In this document: positions 1-8,999 of the stretch, piece after piece
Numbering within the stretch: the first letter of the stretch is position 1
How the letters are laid out: every line of letters starts with the position of its first letter
From: Gammaproteobacteria bacterium
GTDB lineage: Bacteria > Pseudomonadota > Gammaproteobacteria > Chromatiales > Chromatiaceae
DNA: 64,000 bases
NCBI GenBank assembly: GCA_015490795.1
Contig: WFXD01000004.1
Location: 1-64,000, forward strand
Direction: 5' to 3'
Made by a program: the position numbers and the translations under genes
Notes under the pieces: model-generated
What the model saw: only the letters and a program-made list of their open reading frames with translations
Database searches by the model: none
Told to the model about the DNA's origin: nothing

Positions 1-237
1 CGATTCATGGTAGTGAAGGAGGCTCCCTTCACTAATAATCAGGGTGAGAGAGATCTGCGGATGACCAAGGTTCATCAAAAGGTGTCTGGCTGTTTCCGCT
101 CCGAGATGGGTGCAAAGTTTTTCTGTCGAATTCGCAGCTATATATCCACCTCTCGCAAAAACGGGGTATCGTCCACTGAAGCGCTCAGGCTTCTGTTTCA
201 GGGGAAGATGCCTGCATTCATGAACCTTGGTACCTGA
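1..237 (+). pseudogene. IS66-family transposase, C-terminal fragment
   Basis: The reading frame is open from the first base of the window, so the gene starts outside it. The visible residues contain the IS66 TnpC C-terminal signature: [13 protein letters not shown], then KVSGCF, then a [13 protein letters not shown] stretch. In IS66 transposases this is the end of the DDE catalytic domain, and the E of the NNQ.ERDLRM motif is the last acidic catalytic residue. The stop codon is only 10 bp before the methyltransferase start, and I see no IS66 right terminal repeat in that gap. The insertion sequence therefore looks truncated at this side. It is called a fragment because neither the start nor the IS end is visible. 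Confidence 0.8.
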
Positions 238-247
238 ATAGTTACAG

Positions 248-1936
248 ATGAAGAAACAAAAACTCGAACTCACCTGGATCGGCAAGGGGAAGCGCCCCAA
301 ACTGGAGCCGCGCATCCTGCTGGAGGATTCTGAGAAGTCCTATCATGCCAAACAGCGGGTTACAGAGAATGACATCTTTGACAACCGGCTGATCTTCGGT
401 GATAACCTGCTGGCACTGAAGGCGCTGGAGCAGGAGTTCGCGGGCAAGGTGAAGTGTGTCTTCATTGATCCGCCCTACAATACCGGCAGTGCCTTTACCC
501 ACTACGATGATGGCGTGGAGCATTCTATCTGGCTGAGCCTGATGCGCGACCGGCTGGAGATTATACGCAATCTGTTGGCAGAGGATGGTTCGCTGTGGAT
601 CACTATCGATGACAACGAGGCGCATTATTTGAAGGTGTTGTGTGATGAGGTGTTTGGAAGAAGGAATTTTGTCGCAAATGTAGTTTGGCAAAAAAAATAT
701 ACTATCGCCAATGATGCTAAATGGTTATCTGATAACCATGATCATGTATTGATCTACGCTTTGGATAAAGAAACTTGGAGACCATTCCGTTTAGAGCGAA
801 ATCCGGAGATGGATAAGCGCTACAAGAATCCAGATAATCATCCAAAGGGTTCGTGGAAAGCCACACCTCTTTACGCAAAAAGGAAAGGCTCCAAGAAAGA
901 ACAGGCCTTTAAGTTCACATTTAAAAACGGATATATATGGTCTCCCCCAATAGGAACATCACCAAGGTTTCCAGCAGAAAAACTCCGCCAGATGGATGAG
1001 AATGATGAAATTTGGTTTGGTGTAAAAGGTGATGCAGCGCCGTCTCGCAAAACTTTTTTAAGGGAATTAAAGATATTAGGCACCCCATCTCCGACGGTGT
1101 GGTTACATTCTGAAGTGGGCCATAACCATGAAGCTACAGAAGAAGTAAAAGCAATAAACCCGGTAGACGCCTTTTCAACTCCAAAACCTGAAAGGCTGAT
1201 TAAGAGGGTGCTAGAGCTGGCAACTCGGCCTGGCGATCTTATCCTAGACTCCTTCGCTGGTTCCGGCACCACTGGTGCGGTAGCCCACAAAATGTGCCGC
1301 CGCTGGATCATGGTAGAGCTGGGCGGCCACTGTCACACCCATATCATTCCACGCATGCAGAAGGTTATCGACGGTAAAGACCCTGGTGGAATCACCAAGG
1401 CAGCCAACTGGAAGGGCGGCGGCGGTTTCCGCTACTACCGCCTGGCGCCCTCGCTGCTGGAGAAGGACAAATGGGGCAACTGGATCATCAACCGTGAATA
1501 CAATGCCACCATGCTGGCCGAGGCCCTGTGCAAGCTGGAGGGCTTCACCTATGCGCCGTCGGAAACAGCCTGGTGGCAGCAGGGCCACTCCACGGAGCAG
1601 GATTTCATCTACATCACCACCCAAAATCTCTCCGCCGGGCAATTGCAGGCCCTCTCCGATGAGGTGGGCAAAGGCCGTAGCCTGCTGGTGCTGTGCAGCG
1701 CCTGGCGCGGAGTGAGTGCGGCCAAGGCATCAGGGCGTTGGCCGAACCTTACCCTGAAGAAGATTCCGAAAGTGGTGCTGTCGCGCTGCGAATGGGATCA
1801 TGATGATTACAGTTTAAACGTGCAGAATCTGCTACTGGCGAAGCCCGAACCAGTGGAGCCGGTCAAGCCAAAGATAAAGACCAGGAGGAAAGCATCCCCC
1901 GGTCAGGCATCGCTATTTGGGGAGGAAGAATCATGA
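248..1936 (+). CDS. mod: Type III restriction-modification DNA methyltransferase (Mod)
   Basis: Adenine-specific DNA methyltransferase that would also supply target recognition to a type III R-M complex with Res (6213-8918). The catalytic motif DPPYNTG lies at about residues 74-80 and the SAM-binding motif DSFAGSGTTG at about residues 334-343. This order (motif IV before motif I) marks the beta class used by Mod subunits. The region between them, about residues 140-325, should hold the target recognition domain. DNA for that stretch (roughly 650-1230) is much richer in A+T than its flanks: line 661-720 has 19 G/C in 60, line 1381-1440 has 39 in 60. The N-terminus (MKKQKLELTWIGKG) looks like a complete family start. 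The stop overlaps the next gene by 4 bp (ATGA), implying translational coupling. Confidence 0.9.
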   Translation: MKKQKLELTWIGKGKRPKLEPRILLEDSEKSYHAKQRVTENDIFDNRLIFGDNLLALKALEQEFAGKVKCVFIDPPYNTGSAFTHYDDGVEHSIWLSLMRDRLEIIRNLLAEDGSLWITIDDNEAHYLKVLCDEVFGRRNFVANVVWQKKYTIANDAKWLSDNHDHVLIYALDKETWRPFRLERNPEMDKRYKNPDNHPKGSWKATPLYAKRKGSKKEQAFKFTFKNGYIWSPPIGTSPRFPAEKLRQMDENDEIWFGVKGDAAPSRKTFLRELKILGTPSPTVWLHSEVGHNHEATEEVKAINPVDAFSTPKPERLIKRVLELATRPGDLILDSFAGSGTTGAVAHKMCRRWIMVELGGHCHTHIIPRMQKVIDGKDPGGITKAANWKGGGGFRYYRLAPSLLEKDKWGNWIINREYNATMLAEALCKLEGFTYAPSETAWWQQGHSTEQDFIYITTQNLSAGQLQALSDEVGKGRSLLVLCSAWRGVSAAKASGRWPNLTLKKIPKVVLSRCEWDHDDYSLNVQNLLLAKPEPVEPVKPKIKTRRKASPGQASLFGEEES

Positions 1937-4776
1937 ACTTGAAAGCCTATCCGGGCTCCCGTTGGTGGAGATTCGATTTCCACAACCACACTCCGAAATC
2001 CAGCGATTACAGCAAGGCAGAAATCAGCTCACTCCAGCCACGCGACTGGTTGCTAGCTTACATGCGTGCCGGTATTGATTGCGTTGCAATCACGGACCAT
2101 AACAGCAGTGATTGGATGGAAGAACTACAAACGGTTTTAGAAGCACTGGATTTGGAAGACAACAAACCGGACGGCTACCGCAAACTGACCCTGTTTCCCG
2201 GCGTCGAGATCACCACCTCGGAGAATTTGCACATTCTGGCACTGTTCGGCCCACAAACCCTGAAGGCAAAACTTGATGGCCTGTTACATGGAAAGCTGCA
2301 TAAATCGAATCCTGACAAGGATAATCATGAGCAGATGTTCGATGAAAGCGCCATCACTGTGATTGATGCCATTCATGAGTTGGGCGGTGTGGCAATTGCG
2401 GCGCATGTAGACAAAAAAAACGGTCTTTTTTATGGAGGCCGGAACGAGGAAGATTGTTTCAAACCAACAATGTCACAGCGCAGTATCGAGGCCATTCTGG
2501 GTAAGGGCAAGCTGGATGCACTGGAGGTCAAGGATACTCAGGGCGATGCCTATCAACATTGTCAGCTGAGGCGCGATATCAAGCATTTGGCCTGCATCAT
2601 TGGTTCGGATGCGCACACCACAGCTAAGGTTGCTGCGCACTTCACCTGGGTCAAGATGTCGGCCCCCGATTTCGATGGTCTGAAACTAGCCCTGCTCGAC
2701 CCGGAATCGGCCATTCGGCTAAATGATCAGGTACAAGGTGATCCGCAACCCTTGCCCCATCAATGGATTCGCTCGGTAACGCTGGAGAATCTCCACCTAC
2801 GTCGAGATCCCTTGGTGCTTCGGTTTAACCCCGCATACAACGCTATCATCGGCGGGCGCGGCAGCGGTAAGTCCACGGTCTTGGAGTGCGTTCGGCTGGC
2901 TTTGGGGCGCGACTACGAGTTGCAGAAACTAGGCAGCGAGTCGGAAATTTTGAATGCCTTTGAAAGCTTTCGGCAGAAGCACGGTCGGCGGGATCAGCCG
3001 GGGATGATGTTACCAGATTCCAAAATTACCGTGGAGCTAATTAGGGGGCAAGGAGAGCATGCTGAACTACTCCAATATGGGTGGCGTTCATCCGCTGATG
3101 ATCAATCCACCATTTGTGTTAGGCGTTGGGATGAAGACGGACAGAATTGGCAGGAAACAGGGTTGGATGTGGAACACGCTCGGGCGGCTTTTCCCATCAA
3201 GATTTTCAGCCAAAAGCAGATCCTTGCCATCGCCAACAATCCCCAGGCGCTTCTGGAATATATTGACGATTCTATTAGGGAACAAAAAGAAATCTGGCAG
3301 CAGGAATTCGGCAAGCAAAAAGCGGCTCTGCTGGAAGCGAGATACCGGGTACGCACACTGAAAGCCGAACTGGCAAAAAAACCTGCGCTGGAACTGGAGT
3401 GCAAGGAGGCCAGCCGAAAAGCCCTTGTGTTCAGGAATTCAAACTTCGGACCATTGCTTAAGGCGTATCAACACGCCACGCGGCAAAAAAGAGCCTTGGA
3501 AGATTTTCAACGACTGCTTGCCGAAGATATCGCGCATTTACGCTCCGGCATTGAGCAGGCTGCGCACCTGCCGGAGACGGAGTTGACCGATTTCGAGCCT
3601 CAAACTGCGGCAGAGCAGGAGGCCCGTGATGCGGCCCTCGCGTTAAAGGCCCAATTGGTCAAGCAATATGGCGTGATCGCACAAGCCATCGCAACAATGG
3701 AGCAGTCACTTGAGAACGCAACAACGGCAAGAACAGAAAGTACTTGGTATAAAGAAAATCAGACACATATCGAAAACTACAGGAAAGAGTCAGAACGCCT
3801 GAAGGCAGAGGGCATTCACAGCGCCCAGGAGGCATCGATTGCTGTTGCCACCGAAGAGCAGCTGCGCAAGCAGTTGGAGCAACTCAAAGGTTATGAAACA
3901 CAGCTGGAACAGGCGGAACAAACGGCTGATCACGCTGGAACCAGTTTGTACGAGTGTCGTGAAAAACTGACCAAAATCCGCAAAAAATTCGTCGACGAAC
4001 TCTTCGCGCAGAATGCTATGTTGAAAGTCACTCTTCGGAGTATGGCTGATGCCCAGGGTGCGGTTGGTTCGTTCCGGGATATTCTTCGCCTATCGGACAA
4101 TGCCCAACACAAGGAGATATGGCAAAAGGATGAAACAGACGAGAATCCAAGCGGTATCCTCTGGGATGCAACGGATCCCGACGTGGCGGCGAGTGTCGGT
4201 GAGCGTTTGCAGAGTATGCGTCTGGATCTCGAGTCCGGCAGCAAGCAGGTGCTACGCACGACTTTGCACGGCAGTCTGATCAAGCGTCTGAAGGCGCTAC
4301 CACCGGAAGCCTTCGATGAACTGGCTTGGTGGTTCCCAGAAGATGAAGTGCGTCTGGAATACCGCCCGAGTGCAGATTCCGGTTACAAGAGCATCCAGCA
4401 AGCCTCCGCCGGCCAGAAGACTGCGGCCATGCTTTCGTTCTTGTTGGTCCACGGCGAGGAGCCGTTGTTGCTGGATCAGCCGGAAGATGATCTGGACAAC
4501 GCCCTCGTATCGCAGTTGGTGGTAGCCCAGTTACGCAAAAACAAGGCCCGGCGGCAGTTGGTGATCGTAACGCATAACGCCAATATTGTCGTGAATGGTG
4601 ATGCGGAACTGGTATTGACCATGGGCTTCTCCGGTGGACAGATCAATCTAGCCTCCTCTGGTGGCCTCCAGGAGCAAAGGATCAGAAAGGATATTTGCCG
4701 CGTCATGGAAGGTGGTGAAGAGGCGTTCCGCCAACGCTACAAGCGAATCCTGAAGGACCTGGAGGGTAAGTCATGA
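1933..4776 (+). CDS. TrlF-like protein: PHP domain fused to SMC-type ATPase
   Basis: A 947-residue protein with two parts. The N-terminal PHP phosphoesterase domain shows metal-ligand motifs FDFHNHTP (about residue 15), ITDHNSSD (about 54) and IGSDAHTTA (about 224). The rest is an SMC/RecN-like ABC ATPase. Its Walker A is GGRGSGKST (about 307-315), followed by a long charged helical stretch (about 440-700, probable coiled coil). The signature-like SAGQKTAAML is at about 825, and Walker B LLLDQPEDDLDN at about 845. PHP-ATPase fusions of this layout are annotated as the TrlF family and occur in defence loci; their exact activity is not something the sequence shows. It overlaps mod and the next gene by 4 bp each, so it is part of one operon. 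It is inferred to be a DNA-sensing or DNA-cleaving accessory of the type III system. Confidence 0.8.
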   Translation: MNLKAYPGSRWWRFDFHNHTPKSSDYSKAEISSLQPRDWLLAYMRAGIDCVAITDHNSSDWMEELQTVLEALDLEDNKPDGYRKLTLFPGVEITTSENLHILALFGPQTLKAKLDGLLHGKLHKSNPDKDNHEQMFDESAITVIDAIHELGGVAIAAHVDKKNGLFYGGRNEEDCFKPTMSQRSIEAILGKGKLDALEVKDTQGDAYQHCQLRRDIKHLACIIGSDAHTTAKVAAHFTWVKMSAPDFDGLKLALLDPESAIRLNDQVQGDPQPLPHQWIRSVTLENLHLRRDPLVLRFNPAYNAIIGGRGSGKSTVLECVRLALGRDYELQKLGSESEILNAFESFRQKHGRRDQPGMMLPDSKITVELIRGQGEHAELLQYGWRSSADDQSTICVRRWDEDGQNWQETGLDVEHARAAFPIKIFSQKQILAIANNPQALLEYIDDSIREQKEIWQQEFGKQKAALLEARYRVRTLKAELAKKPALELECKEASRKALVFRNSNFGPLLKAYQHATRQKRALEDFQRLLAEDIAHLRSGIEQAAHLPETELTDFEPQTAAEQEARDAALALKAQLVKQYGVIAQAIATMEQSLENATTARTESTWYKENQTHIENYRKESERLKAEGIHSAQEASIAVATEEQLRKQLEQLKGYETQLEQAEQTADHAGTSLYECREKLTKIRKKFVDELFAQNAMLKVTLRSMADAQGAVGSFRDILRLSDNAQHKEIWQKDETDENPSGILWDATDPDVAASVGERLQSMRLDLESGSKQVLRTTLHGSLIKRLKALPPEAFDELAWWFPEDEVRLEYRPSADSGYKSIQQASAGQKTAAMLSFLLVHGEEPLLLDQPEDDLDNALVSQLVVAQLRKNKARRQLVIVTHNANIVVNGDAELVLTMGFSGGQINLASSGGLQEQRIRKDICRVMEGGEEAFRQRYKRILKDLEGKS

Positions 4777-6023
4777 CAGATATTGAGGCGTGGCTAAGTC
4801 GTATCCGTCTGGGCGAGGATTCGACACTGGAGCTCAAGCGGGTGGTGATGCGCGGAGCTGGTAAGGTGTCTGATCCCCATCCCGACAGCCTGTCGGATGA
4901 GTTAGCGGCTATGGCCAATTCTGCTGGGGGTACGATTGTTCTCGGGGTGGATGACAAATCCCGCGAGGTGATCGGTATTCCATTTCAACACCTGGACGCG
5001 GTTGAGGCGTGGATCACGGCGATTTGCCAGGATCGCATGAATCCTCCGCTCGATGTGGTAACCCGTCATCTGGAACTGCCTGATAGTACGGGCGCCTTGC
5101 AGCCAGTTATTCTAGTGACGGTACCCCGCAGTCTCTGGGTTCACAAAAGTGCAAACGGCTATTTCAAGCGGGCCGGGCATGCCAAACGCGAAATGGCCCC
5201 GGAAATGTTGGCACGGCTGTTTCAGCAGCGCAGTCAGGTGCGACTGATCCGCTTCGAAGAGCAAGCCGTACCAAATTCCTGTCCAACCGATTTGGATCCC
5301 TTGCTGGTGCGCACGTTTCTCCGTGAAGGCGAGGGGAATGTGGAGGTGCAGCTAAGACGCCTACATCTGATTGCAAAAAATGAAGATGAGACCAATCTGA
5401 GTGTTGCTGGTGTACTGTTGGGCACGGTGAAACCAGTGTACTGGATGCCATCGGCCTATATACAGGCTGTGGTCTATCGGGGCGCTGAGAACGATCCCGC
5501 CGAACAACTGGATGCCAAGGATTTTGGTGGACCTATCAGCCAGCAGATTTGGGATGCCTTTGAATTCGTGAAGCGCCACATGCGGGTGTCGGCAGCGAAG
5601 GCGCTGGGGCGTATCGATCAACCGCAGTACAGCCTGCGTGCTGTTTTTGAGGCCATCGTCAATGCCGTGGCTCACCGCGATTATTCCATGGCAAACGCCC
5701 GCATTCGCTTGCACTTGTTTGCTGATAGGCTGGAGCTGTATTCACCGGGGGCGTTGCCGAATTCCCTGAGTATCGATGCCATGAGTGAGGTCTCGATTCC
5801 GAGAAATGAGGTTATTTCCAGCATCTTTGCGCGCTATTTCCCGGTGCGGGAATCGGGCTTCCAACGCGAGTTCCTCATGGATCGGCGTGGAGCAGGGGTA
5901 GATATTATCCTCAAGGAGAGCGAAAAACTATCAGGCCGCGAACCAGCTTACAGAAATCTGGATGATGTCGAGTTGCAGTTGACGATTTACGCAGCACTGT
6001 CGCCAGTTGAGGATGAACCATGA
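4773..6023 (+). CDS. AlbA_2 (Schlafen-like) / HATPase_c_4 protein
   Basis: A 416-residue protein with the layout of the widespread putative DNA-binding ATPases that combine an N-terminal AlbA_2 (Schlafen AlbA) domain with a C-terminal GHKL-type ATP-binding module. The N-terminus has STLELKRVV followed by ELAAMANSAGGTIVLGVDD, the usual AlbA_2 core. At about residues 288-340 there is RAVFEAIVNAVAHRDYS, matching the N-box of HATPase_c_4, and then RLELYSPGALP. The gene starts inside the stop region of the TrlF-like gene (ATGA overlap), so it is translated from the same message. Its role is unknown; position suggests an accessory of the type III R-M locus. A 17-codon ORF (6020-6073) overlaps its stop codon. 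Confidence 0.75.
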   Translation: MTDIEAWLSRIRLGEDSTLELKRVVMRGAGKVSDPHPDSLSDELAAMANSAGGTIVLGVDDKSREVIGIPFQHLDAVEAWITAICQDRMNPPLDVVTRHLELPDSTGALQPVILVTVPRSLWVHKSANGYFKRAGHAKREMAPEMLARLFQQRSQVRLIRFEEQAVPNSCPTDLDPLLVRTFLREGEGNVEVQLRRLHLIAKNEDETNLSVAGVLLGTVKPVYWMPSAYIQAVVYRGAENDPAEQLDAKDFGGPISQQIWDAFEFVKRHMRVSAAKALGRIDQPQYSLRAVFEAIVNAVAHRDYSMANARIRLHLFADRLELYSPGALPNSLSIDAMSEVSIPRNEVISSIFARYFPVRESGFQREFLMDRRGAGVDIILKESEKLSGREPAYRNLDDVELQLTIYAALSPVEDEP

Positions 6024-6212
6024 TAGATCGTTGGGCACTTCTGAATATTGCCGAAGGACGGGATGCCTTTTGATGATCACTCATGCAACACAAATCCGTT
6101 TTGACAATCAAAATATAATAAAAACGATCAACAACGGCTGTTGTTGGCAACCGGTGAGCGACAAATTTGCCGGTTCCCTGCGGAAAGGTGGCGCGGTTAT
6201 GAGGTGGAAACC

Positions 6213-8918
6213 ATGAATCACCGAATCTTCAACGCCATTACCGGCCGTCTTTCTCTACGCCCGCCCCAGTCTGAATCACTGGAAAAACTGGCCCTGGCCA
6301 TCGACGCTGCACCGGATATGCTTAGCCACGAGCGTGATCTGAATGCCGTGCTGTCGGCACTGATGGCGGAGTTCCCGACCCTGGAAGAGTTCGAGCGGGA
6401 GTTTCCATCGCTCTGTTTTGCGCTTGCCACTGGCGTGGGCAAGACGCGGTTGATGGGGGCCTTCATCAGCTATCTGCACCTGGCACATGGCTTCAAGCAC
6501 TTTTTCGTGCTTGCACCCAACCTGACCATCTATGACAAGCTGATCGCCGACTTTACGCCTAACACGCCTAAGTACGTATTCAAGGGCATTGCCGAGTTTG
6601 CCAGTTATCCGCCGGAGATTGTCACCGGGGACAACTACGAGCAGCGGGCAGGCACTCTGAGCCTGCTGTCGCCGGTGACAGTAAACATCTTCAATATCTC
6701 CAAGATCAACTCCGAGGTGCGCGGTGGCAAGAGTCCGCGTATTAAGCGCCTGTCGGAGTACCTGGGAGACAGCTACTTCAATTACCTTGCCGAGTTGCCC
6801 GACCTGGTGCTGCTGATGGATGAGTCGCACCGCTACCGCGCCAGTGCGGGGGTGCGCGCTATCAATGAGTTGAAGCCGTTGTTCGGCTTGGAACTGACCG
6901 CCACCCCCTTCGTGGAATCCAGTCGCGGACCCGTGCCCTTCAAGAATGTGGTGATGGACTACCCCCTGGCCCGTGCCATGGAGGATGGCTTTGTCAAGGA
7001 ACCGGCAGCGGTCACTCAGCGCGATTTTGATGCCAAACGCCATACGCCGGAGGAGATCGAAAAGATCAAGCTGGAGGATGGCATTCGCCTGCACGAGGCC
7101 ACCAAGGTGGAGCTGATGACCTATGTGCGCCAGAATGGCGTGAAGACGGTTAAGCCCTTCGTGCTGGTGATCGCCCGCGATACCACTCACGCCTCGCAGC
7201 TGCTGGCGCTGATCCAGTCTGACGCCTTCTTCGAGGGCCGTTACCGCGATAAGGCGATCCAGGTGGACAGCAGCAGGACCGGCAAGGCGGAAGAGGAGAT
7301 GATCGAGCGGCTGTTGGCGGTAGAGAGCGAGGGCGAGCCGACCGAGATTGTCATTCACGTCAACATGCTCAAGGAGGGCTGGGACGTGACCAACCTCTAC
7401 ACCATCGTACCGTTGCGTGCCGCCAATGCGCGGACGTTGATCGAGCAGTCCATCGGCCGCGGCCTGCGCCTGCCCTACGGCAAGCGCACCGGTGTCAATG
7501 TAGTGGATCGCTTGAATATTGTGGCCCACGACCGGTTTCAGGAGATCATCGATGAAGCCAACCGGGGCGATTCGCCGATCCGCCTCAAGCAGGTGATCCT
7601 TGAGACGCCAGACCGGGATGAAGGCGTGGTGAGCGTGCAGATTGGCTCCGCTGCTGAGGTGGCCCTGGGCCTGAGCGAGCCGGAGGTTACTGGTTCGGGT
7701 GGAGACCACTACGAACTGCATCCGGAAGAGCTGGCCGCGCCCGTTTTTTCCACTGAGGCGGAAAAACAGGCAGCCCGTGCCGTGATGGATGTGATTCAGG
7801 GGCTGGAAAAGCGGCAGCAGGAGGTGCCCAACAGCGCTGCTCTGTTGAAGCCTGAGGTGCAGCAGATCATTGCCGCCCAGGTGAAAGAACGTCTGACCCC
7901 GGCTCAAGGAGAGTTGCTGGAGCAGGAGGCCGTGGATCTGGCGTCGGTGATTGCCAAGACAGCCGAGATCGTCACTACTAAAATGATCGACATCCCGCGC
8001 ATTGCCGTGGTCCCCACCGGCGAGGTCACGGTTGGATTCGACCCATTTACCCTGGATGTCAGCGGCCTGCATCTCCAGCCAGCCGACCGGGAGCTGATTA
8101 TCCAGAACCTGCGAACCAATGAGCAGGAGAGGCTGGCCTCGGAAGTAGGCATTATCGAGCGGCGGCTGGAGGATTACATCGTCTATGCCCTGGTGGACTA
8201 TGACGATATCGACTATATAGCCCATGCCGATTTGCTCTACGATCTCGCCGGCCAGATGGTGCGGCACTTGCTGAGCTATCTGTCAGAGGATGAGGCAAGG
8301 GCGGTGTTGGATCATGAACGGCGCCTGATTGCCGAGAATATCCACGCTCAAATGATGGAGCACTTCTGGGAGAAGGCATCAGGTTACGAAGTACAGGTAA
8401 GCTGCGGCTTTACCGCGTTGAAGCCCTGCAACTACACGGCCTCGGCCAGGCATCCGTTGCATCACTTCCGGGAAACGGTGGAGGATAAAAGCCGTATCAA
8501 ACAAATGCTGTTTGGCGGCTTTGAGAAGTGCCTTTATCCGTTACAGAAATTCGACTCTGACACTGAACGCCGGTTTGCCGTAATTCTGGGGCGTGATGCC
8601 GATAAATGGTTCCGGCCTATGAAAAGGCAGTTTCAGATCTTCTACAAGTATGGTGTTGAGCAGCCAGAGTATGTGCCGGACTTTGTGGCTGAGACTGACA
8701 GCGTGATCTACATGGTGGAAATCAAGGCGCGCGGTGACCTTATGGATGCCGAGGTGCTGGCCAAGGCCGATGCGGCAGCGAAATGGTGTCAGTATGCCTC
8801 AGAATACTCTGAGAATCATGGCGGCAAGCCATGGGGGTACCTGCTGATTCCTCATGACGAGATCAATGAATCACGACGTTTGGAAGATTTTAGACGTTTT
8901 GTGAGGATGTCAGAGTAA
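6213..8918 (+). CDS. res: Type III restriction enzyme, Res subunit (helicase-nuclease)
   Basis: ATP-dependent translocase and endonuclease of the type III system. From the ATG at 6213 the protein is 901 residues. Superfamily 2 helicase motifs are visible: motif I ATGVGKTR (about 70), DEAH-like LLMDESHR (about 200), LTATPF (about 228) and motif VI QSIGRGLRLP (about 411). Near the C-terminus PDFVAETDS...VEIKAR (about 820-842) fits the PD-(D/E)XK nuclease of Res subunits. An in-frame codon at 6141 would add 24 residues, but 6213 is preferred because GAGGTGG lies at a suitable distance upstream and the protein then begins MNHRIFNAITGRL. A 189-bp gap separates it from the preceding gene, so it may have its own promoter. 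Partner: Mod at 248-1936. Confidence 0.9.
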   Translation: MNHRIFNAITGRLSLRPPQSESLEKLALAIDAAPDMLSHERDLNAVLSALMAEFPTLEEFEREFPSLCFALATGVGKTRLMGAFISYLHLAHGFKHFFVLAPNLTIYDKLIADFTPNTPKYVFKGIAEFASYPPEIVTGDNYEQRAGTLSLLSPVTVNIFNISKINSEVRGGKSPRIKRLSEYLGDSYFNYLAELPDLVLLMDESHRYRASAGVRAINELKPLFGLELTATPFVESSRGPVPFKNVVMDYPLARAMEDGFVKEPAAVTQRDFDAKRHTPEEIEKIKLEDGIRLHEATKVELMTYVRQNGVKTVKPFVLVIARDTTHASQLLALIQSDAFFEGRYRDKAIQVDSSRTGKAEEEMIERLLAVESEGEPTEIVIHVNMLKEGWDVTNLYTIVPLRAANARTLIEQSIGRGLRLPYGKRTGVNVVDRLNIVAHDRFQEIIDEANRGDSPIRLKQVILETPDRDEGVVSVQIGSAAEVALGLSEPEVTGSGGDHYELHPEELAAPVFSTEAEKQAARAVMDVIQGLEKRQQEVPNSAALLKPEVQQIIAAQVKERLTPAQGELLEQEAVDLASVIAKTAEIVTTKMIDIPRIAVVPTGEVTVGFDPFTLDVSGLHLQPADRELIIQNLRTNEQERLASEVGIIERRLEDYIVYALVDYDDIDYIAHADLLYDLAGQMVRHLLSYLSEDEARAVLDHERRLIAENIHAQMMEHFWEKASGYEVQVSCGFTALKPCNYTASARHPLHHFRETVEDKSRIKQMLFGGFEKCLYPLQKFDSDTERRFAVILGRDADKWFRPMKRQFQIFYKYGVEQPEYVPDFVAETDSVIYMVEIKARGDLMDAEVLAKADAAAKWCQYASEYSENHGGKPWGYLLIPHDEINESRRLEDFRRFVRMSE

Positions 8919-8932
8919 TACGTTCAGGACGT

Positions 8933-8999
8933 TGTAGGTGCGAATTTATTCGCATGAATTTAACGGTGGGGTAGCTATGCGAATAAATTCGCACCTACA
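8933..8999. repeat. REPIN-like inverted repeat
   Basis: Two perfect 23-bp arms (8933-8955 and 8977-8999) flank a 21-bp spacer. Each arm begins TGTAGGTGCGAA and is itself nearly palindromic (GCGAATTTATTCGC). Outward-facing GTAG heads followed by a short palindrome are the hallmark of REP sequences mobilised by RAYT transposases; two in inverted orientation form a REPIN. The right arm supplies the last codons and stop of the DUF5131 relic on the minus strand. Confidence 0.75.

Noticed and set aside
6101-6119. TTGACA followed by TATAAT upstream of res
   Set aside because: Both boxes are perfect, but only 7 bp separate them, far from the 16-18 needed; TATAAT alone may still be a -10 box with a poor -35.
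6276-8267. 663-codon open frame on the minus strand opposite res
   Set aside because: Antisense shadow of a G+C-rich gene: histidine/glutamine-rich translation with no domain, while the plus strand has all helicase and nuclease motifs.
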